Assembly: GCF_025369935.1 (NCBI RefSeq)
Contig: NZ_CP104467.1
Location: 5,401,001 to 5,465,000 of the forward strand
Direction: 5' to 3'
DNA length: 64,000 nucleotides
Origin: Paenibacillus andongensis
Lineage (GTDB): Bacteria; Bacillota; Bacilli; Paenibacillales; NBRC-103111
This document shows, one piece after another, positions 17,901 through 26,385 of this stretch. The notes under the pieces were generated by a model. That model had not been told where the DNA came from. It saw only the letters and a program-made list of their open reading frames with translations, and searched no databases. The position numbers and the translations under genes were made by a program. The first letter of the stretch is position 1; each line of letters opens with the position of its first letter.

Positions 17901-19137
17901 CTGCTTCCGACCAGTTCCATTGCCCTTCTGACGGTTCCAAAGAGCCCGGCTTTGTGGCGTTCTCGGCGACGATGGAATTGTAGTGATAATCCAGAAGGTT
18001 GTGGACATCTTCAGTAAGCTCACCACCAGCTACCGCAGCGCCGATCTTGAAGTTGTCTGCATAAACGTCCTTCAAATGATCAATATCCGTTTGAATCGGC
18101 TTTGGTCCGGCTACTTGGCCTACATTGGACAAATCGAAATCATCCATATAGAAGGATCTTGCTTCGGTTAACTTGTCGGCTACTTCCACGTATGCATTCA
18201 ATACGGTCGGAGTGGTAGCCATGGTAAACGTGCCCGTCAATTGTACCCATTGATCAGGGGTTACCGATACGTTAGACGAAACATTGGTATAACTGCTGTT
18301 GCCGCTTTGTACAGAAATTCGCAATGTAGTAGGGGATTGTCCCGGAGCCATCTTGACCCATGCAGACAAATTGTACTTGTAGCCCGTGGACATCTTCCCA
18401 AGGACGTTCAGCAAGGGTCCATCATATTGTTCTGATACCGTGGTCAGTAAGCTCTTGGAGCCGCCTGTAGTGTGATTGGCATCCATCGATATGCTGATAT
18501 TGCCGGAGCCGTTTCTACGTACCCAATCCCCTTGCCCGTCTTCAAAGGTGGATTGGATGCCAGTTTGGTCAATCGACGTGACGTCCGTTAGCGACACTTC
18601 ATCGATATAGAGGTCCTCCGTAGTGGTGGAAGCTGAATCCGACTCCACCCATATTTTGAACCCCTTCGTATCGCCCGGCAGCTCGTATCCCTTCAGTTCA
18701 AAGGTGGTCCAATCGGTGGAGCTAACCGATTTATTCCCCACCAGCCAAGGATATTTGTTGGTCAGCGAGGCGGCATCGACATTGGAAGCGATATGAAAAC
18801 TATCGGTTCCTGCTCCGAGTTTAAGCTTCAGTGATAAATCGTACGTATGGCCGGGTTTCGCCAACGAAGTCAAATCAAAGAACGGGCTGCTGTTACTTGC
18901 AGCACGGTTCGTCATCGCCAAGGACTTGGATCCTTCGGAATATGTTGCCGACGTTACGGCAATGTTTCCGTCCCCCATCCAAGGCACCTTTACCCAGCCG
19001 CCGGTTTGGCCATCTTCAAAGCTTTGGGACAAAACCACCGATCCGCTGGCTGCTGCCTCCAAAGGCACTAGCAGCTGGGGGGCGATCATCCCAAACAGCA
19101 GCACGATTGCCATCAATAAATTAATTTTCTTTCTCAC
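14977..19137 (-). CDS. xynA: S-layer-anchored multidomain endo-1,4-beta-xylanase (CBM22-CBM22-GH10-CBM9-CBM9-SLH3)
   Basis: I choose the GTG at 19137 because GGAGG lies six bases before it; the ATG two codons upstream would sit directly on the ribosome site. The product has about 1386 residues. A signal peptide (RKKINLLMAIVLLFG ... LEAAASG) is followed by two CBM22-type modules (about 33-185 and 193-345) and a GH10 barrel (about 352-690) with acid/base Glu in AIDVVNEVIDPG and nucleophile Glu in NQITELDVSVY. Then come two CBM9-type modules (about 705-1085), a beta-rich domain (about 1095-1205) and three SLH repeats (1210-1386). The SLH repeats bind pyruvylated cell-wall polymer, so the enzyme is held on the surface. 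It cuts xylan to oligomers for the importers encoded nearby. The promoter has the shared 19-bp element and a perfect cre match lies in the leader. Confidence 0.95.
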   Translation of the reverse strand: MRKKINLLMAIVLLFGMIAPQLLVPLEAAASGSVVLSQSFEDGQTGGWVKVPWMGDGNIAVTSATYSEGSKSLAMTNRAASNSSPFFDLTSLAKPGHTYDLSLKLKLGAGTDSFHIASNVDAASLTNKYPWLVGNKSVSSTDWTTFELKGYELPGDTKGFKIWVESDSASTTTEDLYIDEVSLTDVTSIDQTGIQSTFEDGQGDWVRRNGSGNISISMDANHTTGGSKSLLTTVSEQYDGPLLNVLGKMSTGYKYNLSAWVKMAPGQSPTTLRISVQSGNSSYTNVSSNVSVTPDQWVQLTGTFTMATTPTVLNAYVEVADKLTEARSFYMDDFDLSNVGQVAGPKPIQTDIDHLKDVYADNFKIGAAVAGGELTEDVHNLLDYHYNSIVAENATKPGSLEPSEGQWNWSEADTIAQYAKDHNMNFRLHTLAWHSQAAEWMFKDSQGQPLAATTENKQLVLDRLTTYIQTVARHFNAMQVPINAIDVVNEVIDPGQSDGMRKSEWYRLTGLDFIRTAFTVAREEFPNSKLYINDYGTQDPVKRDFLYILATKLRDDGIPIDGVGHQTHISIGGPSIEQISDSIRKFGEAGFDNQITELDVSVYTDSSTTSFDENMLIKQGYRYKQLFQELVRLDNEGKHADPNTPAYNKDGWISNVTLWGMADNHTWLDNFNNIIRKDAPLPFDVQFQAKYAYWGMIEAVETLPTTHLPITPQTAFTAQGTPANASDLVWNRVPTIKTQQSGTLQAQVKTLWDEHNLFARVAVKDSTKTATDKIDLFVDNNGIQKYTFARNDAHITETTDGYVLQASIPLAGTLGKQVKFDVRVTDMGTNDGTEHGSNGVIVSWSDPRNVQDSDTAGYGVLTYIDATKAGKAVYGTPTIDGELDSTWANAPVYTTDVKVEQHNNAVAKAQLRTMWDEHNLYAYAIVQDSKLSDANANPWEQDSIEIFVDQNNGKTDSYQIDDGQYRINFKNVKTVGGHATQDNYTSATKLIDGGYVLEAAIALDTIIPKAGTMIGFDFQINNAQDSGSRDSVFSWNDPTGQSYQNTSRFGVLTFEPKPTPPLTGSTPSSTPDGSDKVDGQKGGKVEQNGATIDLPAGAIGKDVIVVVKKLSDPSKLNTDPRLKLAGDVYEITKDVTGPFQKPVTITLPFNTSVLDDEHELALYWYNEETGKWVKLDDIKVDREKGTVSGSVTHFTKFAVLAAEKSASVEVPALTDIKGHWAEAGIQALVKAGVIDGYQDGLFRPEASVTRAEFVSMIVRAFHLTATGGAGFSDTGSHWAKDAIAIASALGIVVGYEDGTFGPDDNITREQMAVILARAAHLASANSGLDYKDSGDVSAWAQGLLAALTAKGVLNGYEDGTLKPKAFSTRAEAVVIIIRILDAQQVQ

Positions 19138-19155
19138 AAACATCCTCCTCTTCCT

Positions 19156-19169
19156 TGAAATCGCTTACA
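19156..19169 (-). promoter_or_regulatory. cre site (CcpA) in the xylanase leader
   Basis: On the minus strand TGTAAGCGATTTCA fits the cre consensus TGWAANCGNTNWCA at every position. It lies 19 bases before the start codon and downstream of the predicted -10 box, where CcpA would act as a roadblock or occlude the promoter in the presence of glucose. Confidence 0.7.
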
Positions 19170-19185
19170 ATTTTATTCCAATTTC

Positions 19186-19240
19186 ATTCTACAACTTAGG
19201 TAATAGGCTTCACATACTCAAATTAAAGAATAATCCCCCC
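19186..19240 (-). promoter_or_regulatory. Xylanase promoter with shared activator element
   Basis: The plus strand at 19222-19240 reads ATTAAAGAATAATCCCCCC. On the minus strand a TAGAAT box follows exactly 30 bases later (19191-19186). There is no good -35 hexamer, which suggests an activator-dependent promoter. The same arrangement stands before three other genes of this window. Confidence 0.6.
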
Positions 19241-19260
19241 ACAATTATGGCGTAAATTGC

Positions 19261-20253
19261 TTACCCGATTACACGCCAAAATGCCTTCTTAGGCTGAAAT
19301 TCCCCATCGAACAGTAACGGCCAATTCTTTCGGCCGCGAACTGGGAAGTTGTCCAACCAGGTATAGTTGTCAGCCGCTCCCCAGAAAGTTACCGACGTAA
19401 TGATATCCCGATATTCCTTAAAAAGCCCGAAGATTTCCTCGTACCGCTGCTGCTGCAGCTCCAACATTTGCTCGGTGGGCACCGTCAGATCGGTCCGTCT
19501 GTCGTCAAAGTGGAACATGGAAAGATCCAACTCGGTGATGTGAAGCTCCAGATCGAGAGATGCGTAAAGTTCGATCGCTTGCCGGATTTCATCCAGGGAA
19601 GGACCATGGATGTTCCAATGTCCCTGCATGCCGATTCCGTGGATCGGAACCCCCTTCTCCTTCAAGGAACGGACGAGATTATAAATCTTATCCCGCTTGA
19701 CCGGCTCTGTCTCGTTGTAGTCATTATAGAACAGAAGCGCATTCGGATCGGCTTCATGTGCTGCCTCGAAGGCATGGCGGATATAATCCTCCCCGAGAAT
19801 CTCCAGCCATTTGGTGCTTCGCATCACCAGGTCCGCCTTGTCTTCGATCGCCTCATTGACTACGTCCCACGCATATACCTTGCCCTTATAACGACCGGCT
19901 ACCGTACGGATATGCTCCTGCATTCGCAAGAGAACCAGTTCTTTGCCTGCAGGACCGCCGGAAGGGCCTTCAAACACCCAGTCGGAGGTCTGATTATGCC
20001 AGACCATCGTATGCCCCCGGACGGCAATCCCGTTCTGCAAAGCAAAATCCATTATTTCATCCGCCGCCTCGAACGTATACCGTTCTTCCTCTGGATGGAT
20101 CTCCTCGAACTTCATCTGGTTCTCCGCGGTAATGCTGTTATAATGCCGGGCGATGAAGTCCCCCTCCGATCGGATGGTCTTCGTGCTTACGGCAGCGCCG
20201 ATTCTGAATATTCCGTTAAAAGCCTCGTGCAAGGTCGGTACCTTGTTATTCAT
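19261..20253 (-). CDS. Intracellular endo-1,4-beta-xylanase (GH10)
   Basis: This is a compact GH10 barrel of 330 residues without signal peptide or accessory modules, so it works in the cytoplasm on imported xylo-oligosaccharides. The acid/base Glu is in YAWDVVNEAIEDK and the nucleophile in LHITELDLSMF; VRGHTMVWHNQTSDWVF and SVTFWGAADNYTWLDNF are the other conserved substrate-binding strands. The start has GGAGG 12 bases upstream, a rather long spacing. Its promoter contains the shared 19-bp element. The gene is followed by the promoter of the large xylanase, so the two are separate units under the same predicted control. Confidence 0.93.
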   Translation of the reverse strand: MNNKVPTLHEAFNGIFRIGAAVSTKTIRSEGDFIARHYNSITAENQMKFEEIHPEEERYTFEAADEIMDFALQNGIAVRGHTMVWHNQTSDWVFEGPSGGPAGKELVLLRMQEHIRTVAGRYKGKVYAWDVVNEAIEDKADLVMRSTKWLEILGEDYIRHAFEAAHEADPNALLFYNDYNETEPVKRDKIYNLVRSLKEKGVPIHGIGMQGHWNIHGPSLDEIRQAIELYASLDLELHITELDLSMFHFDDRRTDLTVPTEQMLELQQQRYEEIFGLFKEYRDIITSVTFWGAADNYTWLDNFPVRGRKNWPLLFDGEFQPKKAFWRVIG

Positions 20254-20278
20254 GGATTGGCAAGCCTCCTCATCATAT

Positions 20279-20292
20279 CCTGTTTAAACAGG
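20279..20292. promoter_or_regulatory. 14-bp perfect palindrome in the GH10 leader
   Basis: CCTGTTTAAACAGG is self-complementary. It lies 26 bases before the GH10 start and just downstream of the likely -10 region, so it could be an operator or an mRNA element. No second copy was noticed in the window. Confidence 0.3.
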
Positions 20293-20299
20293 CCTTCTA

Positions 20300-20359
20300 T
20301 GTTATATGATATAGAATCTGAATAAACTTACCATTCACAGATTAAAGGTCTCTCCCCCC
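20300..20359 (-). promoter_or_regulatory. GH10 promoter with shared activator element
   Basis: The plus strand at 20341-20359 reads ATTAAAGGTCTCTCCCCCC. The element is followed on the minus strand by AT-rich sequence with imperfect -10 candidates (TATATC or CATATA) 27-33 bases away. Distance from the element to the start codon is 88 bases, similar to the other copies. Confidence 0.55.
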
Positions 20360-20418
20360 TATTCTTAAAAAGCATTAAAAATTGGATGCGATGTTTCCAG
20401 TCTCACTCAAAGCAAATA

Positions 20419-20450
20419 GACGTGTATCTCTTAGAAAAGAAATACACGTC
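20419..20450 (-). terminator. Hairpin behind the second response regulator gene
   Basis: GACGTGTAT and ATACACGTC form a perfect 9-bp stem with a 14-base loop, 20 bases after the yesN-like stop. The following sequence on the minus strand is only moderately T-rich. Confidence 0.5.
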
Positions 20451-20471
20451 CTTCGTTTGAATTAGATTCTT

Positions 20472-21977
20472 TTAGGCTTTGCTTAATTGTCTATACACGG
20501 CGGGCTTGTCGGACACACGTTTTTCAAACTCTTTGAGGAAATGATGATAATTAGCATATCCGATCTGCTCCGCGATTACGCGAATCGTTTCATCCGATTC
20601 ACACAGCATTCGTTTCGCCTCATGAATGCGCAGGTCATGAATATACTCAATCATACCTACGCCGCACCTCTTCATGAACGCTTGGCCTAAGTAAACCGGG
20701 TTCATAAAGAACCGTTCTCCGATATCTTTAATTGTTAGCGCTTCCCGATAATGCTCTTGGATATAACGCTCAATAACCCGAAGGGGATGGCCAGAGAATT
20801 TGTCTTTATGCTGCTTTAACTGGCTCAAATACTGCTGCACATACACCTGCAGGGATTCCTCCACTTCTTTTAAAGAACGATGCTCCCTTCTCAAAAAATC
20901 GCGAACACGTGGCAGCGCCTCTGAATCAATGCCCATCTCCCGCATAACGGCAGCGCTCTTCAAAACAATGCGAATGACCAGCAAATGAACGACTTCCCGG
21001 GCCGTTTTGTTAGCAGACAGCATCACAAACATTTGCTTAATCAGGTCCTCAACCCGCTTCTCCTGAAGCGCCTCGATCGCACTTAGAATATCATCTACGA
21101 TAGAAACCGCATTGAGATCATAGCTGATTTGCTTGTGATGAATCGTTTCGTAATCGAGCGGACCACCGGATACATGAAAGAAATGATGCACCGAAGTCTC
21201 TAAAGCACCTGCATACGAGTCTGCAATATGACGAAGGGAGTCCACCCGCGGACCTATCGACAAGCAGCATTCGATACCTTGCTCGCGCAGGTCTTCATAT
21301 ACCTGTTGAGCCCATTCCTCGATCCCGGGGAAAGACTCCATGACAAGGCCTTCCTGGCTCCCAAACAAGTCGATTGCATAAGCTTTTCGCGAAAGGAAGT
21401 AACGGGCATCCAGCTCCTGCTCTGAGCCGCTGAGCCATTCGATATGAATATACCTCCAGCCCTGATCTCCTTGTGCCAAGGGATATAGTATCTCCCCAAC
21501 GTTCCCGTCTGTTGCCGAGATTTCCCCCCGAAGCATCTGAGCAAGCAGAGTCGGTACTAGGCGGTCGGAAACGAGGTCATGGCGTACCCTTTGCTGTTCT
21601 CGGTGCTGCAGCTCACCAATAACTAATTGAATGACAGCCTCCCATTCCCTATCCAAAGCCGGCTTAAGCAAATAGTGCTTAACCCCATACCTTAGGGCGG
21701 ACCGAGCATATTCGAAATCATTGTAGCCGCTTAAAATGATGAATACCGGATCGCTGCCAGCCTTTTGCACCCGATCGATCAATTCTAATCCGTCAATTTC
21801 CGGCATCCGAATATCCGTCACCACGAGATCAGGCTTACAGGCTTCAATGCAGGCTAATGCTTCTTCGCCGTTCTCGCACATTTCCACGATTTCAAAGCCA
21901 AGCTCTTCCCATTCGACCATGAGCTTTATTCCTTCCAAGGCGAAAGGCTCGTCGTCCACCAAAATAACCTTATACAT
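20472..21977 (-). CDS. yesN: Response regulator, AraC-type (YesN family), second copy
   Basis: The 501-residue protein has a CheY receiver (1-120) with acidic pair DDEP, phosphoacceptor Asp in LVVTDIRMPEIDG, Thr/Ser in FIILSGYND and Lys in YLLKPA. A middle region of about 250 residues links to an AraC helix-turn-helix domain at 400-498 (IKDIGERFFMNPVYLGQAF ... IRVIAEQIGYANYHHFLKEF). It should be phosphorylated by the sensor kinase encoded just upstream; its start overlaps the kinase stop by 8 bases, and GGAGGAG precedes it. Regulators of this family activate carbohydrate-use genes. The importer and xylanase genes with the shared element are the likely targets. Confidence 0.92.
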   Translation of the reverse strand: MYKVILVDDEPFALEGIKLMVEWEELGFEIVEMCENGEEALACIEACKPDLVVTDIRMPEIDGLELIDRVQKAGSDPVFIILSGYNDFEYARSALRYGVKHYLLKPALDREWEAVIQLVIGELQHREQQRVRHDLVSDRLVPTLLAQMLRGEISATDGNVGEILYPLAQGDQGWRYIHIEWLSGSEQELDARYFLSRKAYAIDLFGSQEGLVMESFPGIEEWAQQVYEDLREQGIECCLSIGPRVDSLRHIADSYAGALETSVHHFFHVSGGPLDYETIHHKQISYDLNAVSIVDDILSAIEALQEKRVEDLIKQMFVMLSANKTAREVVHLLVIRIVLKSAAVMREMGIDSEALPRVRDFLRREHRSLKEVEESLQVYVQQYLSQLKQHKDKFSGHPLRVIERYIQEHYREALTIKDIGERFFMNPVYLGQAFMKRCGVGMIEYIHDLRIHEAKRMLCESDETIRVIAEQIGYANYHHFLKEFEKRVSDKPAVYRQLSKA

Positions 21978-23793
21978 GTCCGTTAGTCTCCTCCTGTTTC
22001 CTAATAAGACTCAGAGGAATTTGTATGGTAACGCTTGTTTTCTCGAAGGGGATACTTTCAATATGGAACAAAGAACGTTCCGCGTAAAACAGATTTAAGC
22101 GGCGGTACACATTGCGAAGTCCGATGTTCTTGCCGTTGTCTTCTCCCTTAAACAGACTCTGAACAATCTCATCCAGTTTCGCACTGTTCATTCCGATTCC
22201 GTTATCTTCGACCTTCATGAGCATGTTCATCTCTGCTCTCTCTACAGAAATCCGAATCTTGCGATTCCCTTTGACCGATTGAAGCCCATGCTTGCAAGAA
22301 TTCTCAACGAGCGATTGAATACTCATCTTCGGGATGCGATAGGATAGAACGGATTCATCGACAGACAATTCATAGTGAAACCGATCCTGGAATCGGAACT
22401 TCTCGATCTGGAGGTACATTTCAGTGAAGCTTAACTCTTCTTCAACCGTCACCAAATCCTCTTTCCAGCTTAGCAGCCTTCTCAAAATCTGAGACAAGTT
22501 TTGAATAATTTCTATCACATGCTCATAGCGATATTTCTTACACACTACGAGAATCGCGTTTAACGTATTGAACAAGAAATGAGGATCTACCTGGCTTTGC
22601 AAATAATTCAACTCTGCCTGCACACGTTCGAGCTCCAAATCCTTTTTTTGAATTTCAAGCTTGTACACGTCGTTAATTAAATTACGAATTTTCTCTGTCA
22701 TCAGATTAAAGCTGCGCAGAAGATTGCCGATCTCATCTTTTCCTTCATACATCGTGATGGGTTCAAACCTCTCGTTTTTCACCAACTGCATATGTTTGGA
22801 GAGCTTTCTGACCCGGAAATTGAAGGAATGCATAATGATGTAAATCAATATTGTCGGAATGATCGTACTAATAAGCGTCAGCCAGATAAAAAAGTGGATA
22901 ACCCCTTTCCTCTCCTCCGCGATTCGACTCCCCTCCGGTACCCCAATTAGCCGCCAGTTAAGCATGTAACTTGCTGTACTGAGAGGACTGATGAAGCTCT
23001 TCCCAGGTAAGCCTGCCAACTGATGATCCTTCGAGACAGGCAGAGTCGGCAGCAAAGGTTCAACACCCTTAAACGCACCTGCCGATTCCAGAACAAGCCG
23101 ATTTTCCTCATCCACGAGCTTGATCAGCAAGTAATTGCGCTCTTTATCAAACAGCTCCAGCAGCTTATCCATCCGAAAATCGATACGCAAATATTTGGGA
23201 AATTTCATGAGGTCAGGGAAATTGTCCAGCTTCCGAATGATGCTGACATATACCAATTTCTCCTCGGGATTCATGGGATTCGTATCCAAATAAGAGGTCA
23301 CTGTCACCTTATCTTTCTTTTCGTTCATCTTTTGATACCATTCACTCTTCAGATCATCAGGCTTAAGCATAAAGTAGCTTCCACCATTGGATAGCGTTGG
23401 GTTCGAGGTGTACACACCAATCCAAGAGATGTAGGGATAAATATTCGGATATTGTCCCAATTTGTCTCGGAGGTAGCTGTCGTATTCTTCGTAATAGGCA
23501 ACATTATCCGAGTACGTATATTCAAGCATCTCATTAAATAAACGATCAGCGGATACGGCGTTGCCGATCGCCACACCTTCGTTCACCATTTGCATGATCT
23601 CGTTTCCAACCCTATCCAGAGAAATCCGCAAGTTGTCCATCTCTCTACGTTCTGTATTTTTGCTATCCTGCAAGTAAAATAAGCTGTTTATACACAAAAT
23701 CGGTAGCAGCACACACATCAAGTATATGATCAGAAACTTGAATTTCAAGGGAATATCATTAACGATACGCAACAGTTTCCATCTCCGGCTCAT
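21970..23793 (-). CDS. yesM: Sensor histidine kinase (YesM family)
   Basis: The 607-residue protein has an N-terminal membrane helix (LKFLIIYLMCVLLPILCI), an extracellular sensor domain of about 250 residues, a second helix (FFIWLTLISTIIPTILIYI), a HAMP-like linker, a coiled-coil part and a His_kinase domain. The phosphoacceptor His is in LQSQVDPHFLFNTLNAI, and the ATP-binding boxes are LVENSCKHGLQ (N box) and VEDNGIGMN (G1). This is the typical YesM arrangement that senses sugars outside the cell, often through a binding protein. It is flanked by two response regulator genes (26-base gap and 8-base overlap), so one kinase may serve two regulators. Confidence 0.93.
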   Translation of the reverse strand: MSRRWKLLRIVNDIPLKFKFLIIYLMCVLLPILCINSLFYLQDSKNTERREMDNLRISLDRVGNEIMQMVNEGVAIGNAVSADRLFNEMLEYTYSDNVAYYEEYDSYLRDKLGQYPNIYPYISWIGVYTSNPTLSNGGSYFMLKPDDLKSEWYQKMNEKKDKVTVTSYLDTNPMNPEEKLVYVSIIRKLDNFPDLMKFPKYLRIDFRMDKLLELFDKERNYLLIKLVDEENRLVLESAGAFKGVEPLLPTLPVSKDHQLAGLPGKSFISPLSTASYMLNWRLIGVPEGSRIAEERKGVIHFFIWLTLISTIIPTILIYIIMHSFNFRVRKLSKHMQLVKNERFEPITMYEGKDEIGNLLRSFNLMTEKIRNLINDVYKLEIQKKDLELERVQAELNYLQSQVDPHFLFNTLNAILVVCKKYRYEHVIEIIQNLSQILRRLLSWKEDLVTVEEELSFTEMYLQIEKFRFQDRFHYELSVDESVLSYRIPKMSIQSLVENSCKHGLQSVKGNRKIRISVERAEMNMLMKVEDNGIGMNSAKLDEIVQSLFKGEDNGKNIGLRNVYRRLNLFYAERSLFHIESIPFEKTSVTIQIPLSLIRKQEETNGHV

Positions 23794-23818
23794 ATTTGCT
23801 CTCCTTGTCAGTCGTAGG

Positions 23819-25336
23819 TTAACCCTTTTTGTAGGCAGAGGGTAACAGGCCGGTAAGTGCCTTGAACTTGTTTACGAATTGTTCGGAATCCGAGTAGCCG
23901 ACACGATCGGCGACATCGGATATTTTCAGTTCTTCACGACGAAGTAATTTTTTGGCCTCGTCAATTCGTACGACATGTAAATATTCATTGAAGGTGAGGC
24001 CAACTTGCTTCTTGAACCTCTGGCCAAAGTAGGCCGGATTCAGCCCAAAATGCTCTGCAACAACCTGCAGCTGCAGCTTTTCCCTATAGTGCGATTTGAC
24101 ATAATCTCCCGCTGCAGATACGACTGCATCTTGCCCTACGCCTTTCTTCTGACCCATCCACTCTGCAGCTTGCAGGAATTCTTGTGATACCTTGCGTTCC
24201 AAGAGGCCAATATCCATTGGAGCGGTAGGAGCAAACCAATTTGGAGCCCACACAGGCTCACCGCCGGATTGGGTAATTGTCTTAAGAATTTCAAGCTTAA
24301 TGTTGCCTAAATAAGCACTCACCCACGATTCAGAGACAGACTGCCTCGAAAGAGCGACGAATAAGTGGTGTACGTGGGCTCGCACTGTTTCTGGACACCC
24401 ACTCCGTACGGCATCAAGGATTGATTCCGTCATTCCAACAAATGCAGGAAGCGTCTCCGCTGACCGCTCTCCTTGATAAATGTAAATCCCTTCCGTTCCA
24501 GAAGGGAACTTGCACATTTCGGCCATAAGTCCCTCACGGAATGCTTCTTTTAACGCATACGGTCCCTTGTGTTTGCCGCTAACCGAAAACGAGAGTGCTC
24601 TGCCCCAGCTATTTCGGATACTGGCAATTAACTCTGTCATCATCGCAGGAGAAAGTTCGCGCTCCTCGGGTCCCGAGACCAGCAAGAATCCATGTCGCTC
24701 TTTGCCTACGCCAAATGGAAGCAGCGTCGCTTGAGTAAACTTGATCTTATCTGCAGTAACCTGCATCAGGTCCGATTGGACATGAGGCTGAATGTCAGGC
24801 TCAAGCAAGATGCAGCGGAAGCTGGAACGTTCATGAAAATCCAACAAGGCCTTCGCCTGCTCAATCCATTTCTGCCTGATTTCTCCCTGCAATAGCCTTG
24901 AAATCGTTTCCATTCGTAAGCAATCCAAGGCAGCGTTTTCATACTGAATGTGAGATTCACGCTCCCTGATCGTATTCGCAACTGCTTCCACTGCAGCTAC
25001 AAGCTCCGTTTCAATCAAAGGCTTCATCAAATAATTGGCCACACCATGCCGCATAGCTCTTTTGGCATATTCGAAATCCGCGTATCCACTCAAAATAATA
25101 AATTTCACTCCAGGGTGTAGGCAGGAAGCTTGTTCAATCAATTCCAATCCATCTATGACAGGCATTCGAACGTCCGTCAGCACCAAATGAGGCAGGGTCG
25201 ACGCCATCATGGCTAAAGCGTCTTCGCCATCCGACGCTTCCCCGCATATTTCAAAGCCTAGCTTATTCCAATCAATCATCGACCGTAGTCCCTCTAGCAT
25301 ATAAGGCTCGTCATCGGCAAACATGACCCTTAACAT
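23819..25336 (-). CDS. yesN: Response regulator, AraC-type (YesN family), first copy
   Basis: The frame starts at a GTG at 25345, but the ATG at 25336 has GAGGTG six bases upstream and is chosen. The receiver domain (1-120) has DDEP, phosphoacceptor Asp in LVLTDVRMPVIDG, FIILSGYAD and NYLMKPL. The C-terminal 100 residues are an AraC domain with LQVVAEHFGLNPAYFGQRF and KISDVADRVGYSDSEQFVNKF. Similarity to the second copy is clear in both end domains, while the middle regions differ strongly. They may therefore answer to different partners or bind different sites. It is the first gene of a three-gene unit and follows the terminator of the importer operon. Confidence 0.9.
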   Translation of the reverse strand: MLRVMFADDEPYMLEGLRSMIDWNKLGFEICGEASDGEDALAMMASTLPHLVLTDVRMPVIDGLELIEQASCLHPGVKFIILSGYADFEYAKRAMRHGVANYLMKPLIETELVAAVEAVANTIRERESHIQYENAALDCLRMETISRLLQGEIRQKWIEQAKALLDFHERSSFRCILLEPDIQPHVQSDLMQVTADKIKFTQATLLPFGVGKERHGFLLVSGPEERELSPAMMTELIASIRNSWGRALSFSVSGKHKGPYALKEAFREGLMAEMCKFPSGTEGIYIYQGERSAETLPAFVGMTESILDAVRSGCPETVRAHVHHLFVALSRQSVSESWVSAYLGNIKLEILKTITQSGGEPVWAPNWFAPTAPMDIGLLERKVSQEFLQAAEWMGQKKGVGQDAVVSAAGDYVKSHYREKLQLQVVAEHFGLNPAYFGQRFKKQVGLTFNEYLHVVRIDEAKKLLRREELKISDVADRVGYSDSEQFVNKFKALTGLLPSAYKKG

Positions 25337-25400
25337 TGGAATCACCTCACTTCGGAGTAGATATGACTATTATAAAGGATAGGTAGAGCTTGAATAAAGC

Positions 25401-25430
25401 AAAAACCGTCCCAGCACCGAGCTGAAACGG
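25401..25430 (-). terminator. Rho-independent terminator of the first importer operon
   Basis: On the minus strand CCGTTTCAGC ... GCTGGGACGG forms a stem that includes a few G-T pairs, followed by TTTTTG. It lies 31 bases behind the stop of the lplC-like gene and before the response regulator gene. Confidence 0.7.
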
Positions 25431-25460
25431 GAAATGATTATTATCATGGTTTATTACTTC

Positions 25461-26372
25461 TTACTCTTTGACGCTTCCAAGGTTCATGCCGACGATAAAA
25501 TACCTTTGCAGGAAAGGATACACGAACAGAATTGGAACCGCCGCCACAATCGTGATCGCCGCACGTATGGAAGAAGGCGTAACCATGGCCTTCGTTTGAT
25601 TTGTGTTTGCCCCTGCCATCAGACCGGGATCGTTGTTGCTGCTCATCGTTGATCCAAGCAGCTTCATCATTTCGTACTGAAGTGTACTCAGCTTCAAATC
25701 AGACGAAGCATACAGGAACGTATCGAACCAGGTATTCCAAGAGCCAACTGCTATAAACAAGGCGATGGTCGCTAGTACAGGCGTACACAGCGGGAAAATG
25801 ATGCGTATAAATATGGTGAAATCACCGGCTCCGTCCATTTTCGCAGACTCAACCAAGCCTGATGGAAGCGTTCGAATATACGTCCGGATGACAATAAGAT
25901 TAAACGCATTCACCATTCCTGGGAGCACATACACCCAGAAGTTATTCAGAAGCCCCAGGCTTTTGATCAGAAAGTAGTTAGGAATAAGTCCTGCATTAAA
26001 ATACATCGTCAACACAAAAATTAAACCGATGATTTTACGAAAAAGATAGTGGGGTTGTGCTAGTGTATACGCTAACATGGTGGTAAGGAATACACCTATC
26101 ACCGTCGCTGTAATCGTACGAGCGACTGAAATCCACGCTGCATGGTAAATCGTACCAGAAAGGAAAATTGCCTTATAATTTTGCAATGACCATGAACGAG
26201 GCCATAGATAGATGCCTCCCCGAGTCGCATCATTGCCCTCATTGAATGAAATCGTTAGAGTATGAAGGAACGGATATAATGTTACTATAGCAAGAAGGAG
26301 CATGAAGATGCCGTTAATCGTATGGAACAGAATCGGCTCCATTCGAATTCTGCGCGCAGTCGTTGTTCCCAT
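25461..26372 (-). CDS. lplC: Sugar ABC transporter permease, LplC/CUT1 type
   Basis: The ATG at 26372 has the better ribosome spacing (GGAG eight bases upstream; the ATG two codons earlier is too close). The 303-residue protein has six membrane helices and the EAA-type loop with ESAKMDGAGDFTIFIRIIFPL that contacts the ATPase. Its C-terminus, YPFLQRYFIVGMNLGSVKE, is typical of the LplC/YtcP subgroup. It forms the importer channel with the preceding permease. No ATPase gene is present in the operon, so a shared MsmX-like ATPase elsewhere in the genome is expected. Confidence 0.93.
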   Translation of the reverse strand: MGTTTARRIRMEPILFHTINGIFMLLLAIVTLYPFLHTLTISFNEGNDATRGGIYLWPRSWSLQNYKAIFLSGTIYHAAWISVARTITATVIGVFLTTMLAYTLAQPHYLFRKIIGLIFVLTMYFNAGLIPNYFLIKSLGLLNNFWVYVLPGMVNAFNLIVIRTYIRTLPSGLVESAKMDGAGDFTIFIRIIFPLCTPVLATIALFIAVGSWNTWFDTFLYASSDLKLSTLQYEMMKLLGSTMSSNNDPGLMAGANTNQTKAMVTPSSIRAAITIVAAVPILFVYPFLQRYFIVGMNLGSVKE

Positions 26373-26385
26373 CGTCATCTCTCCT

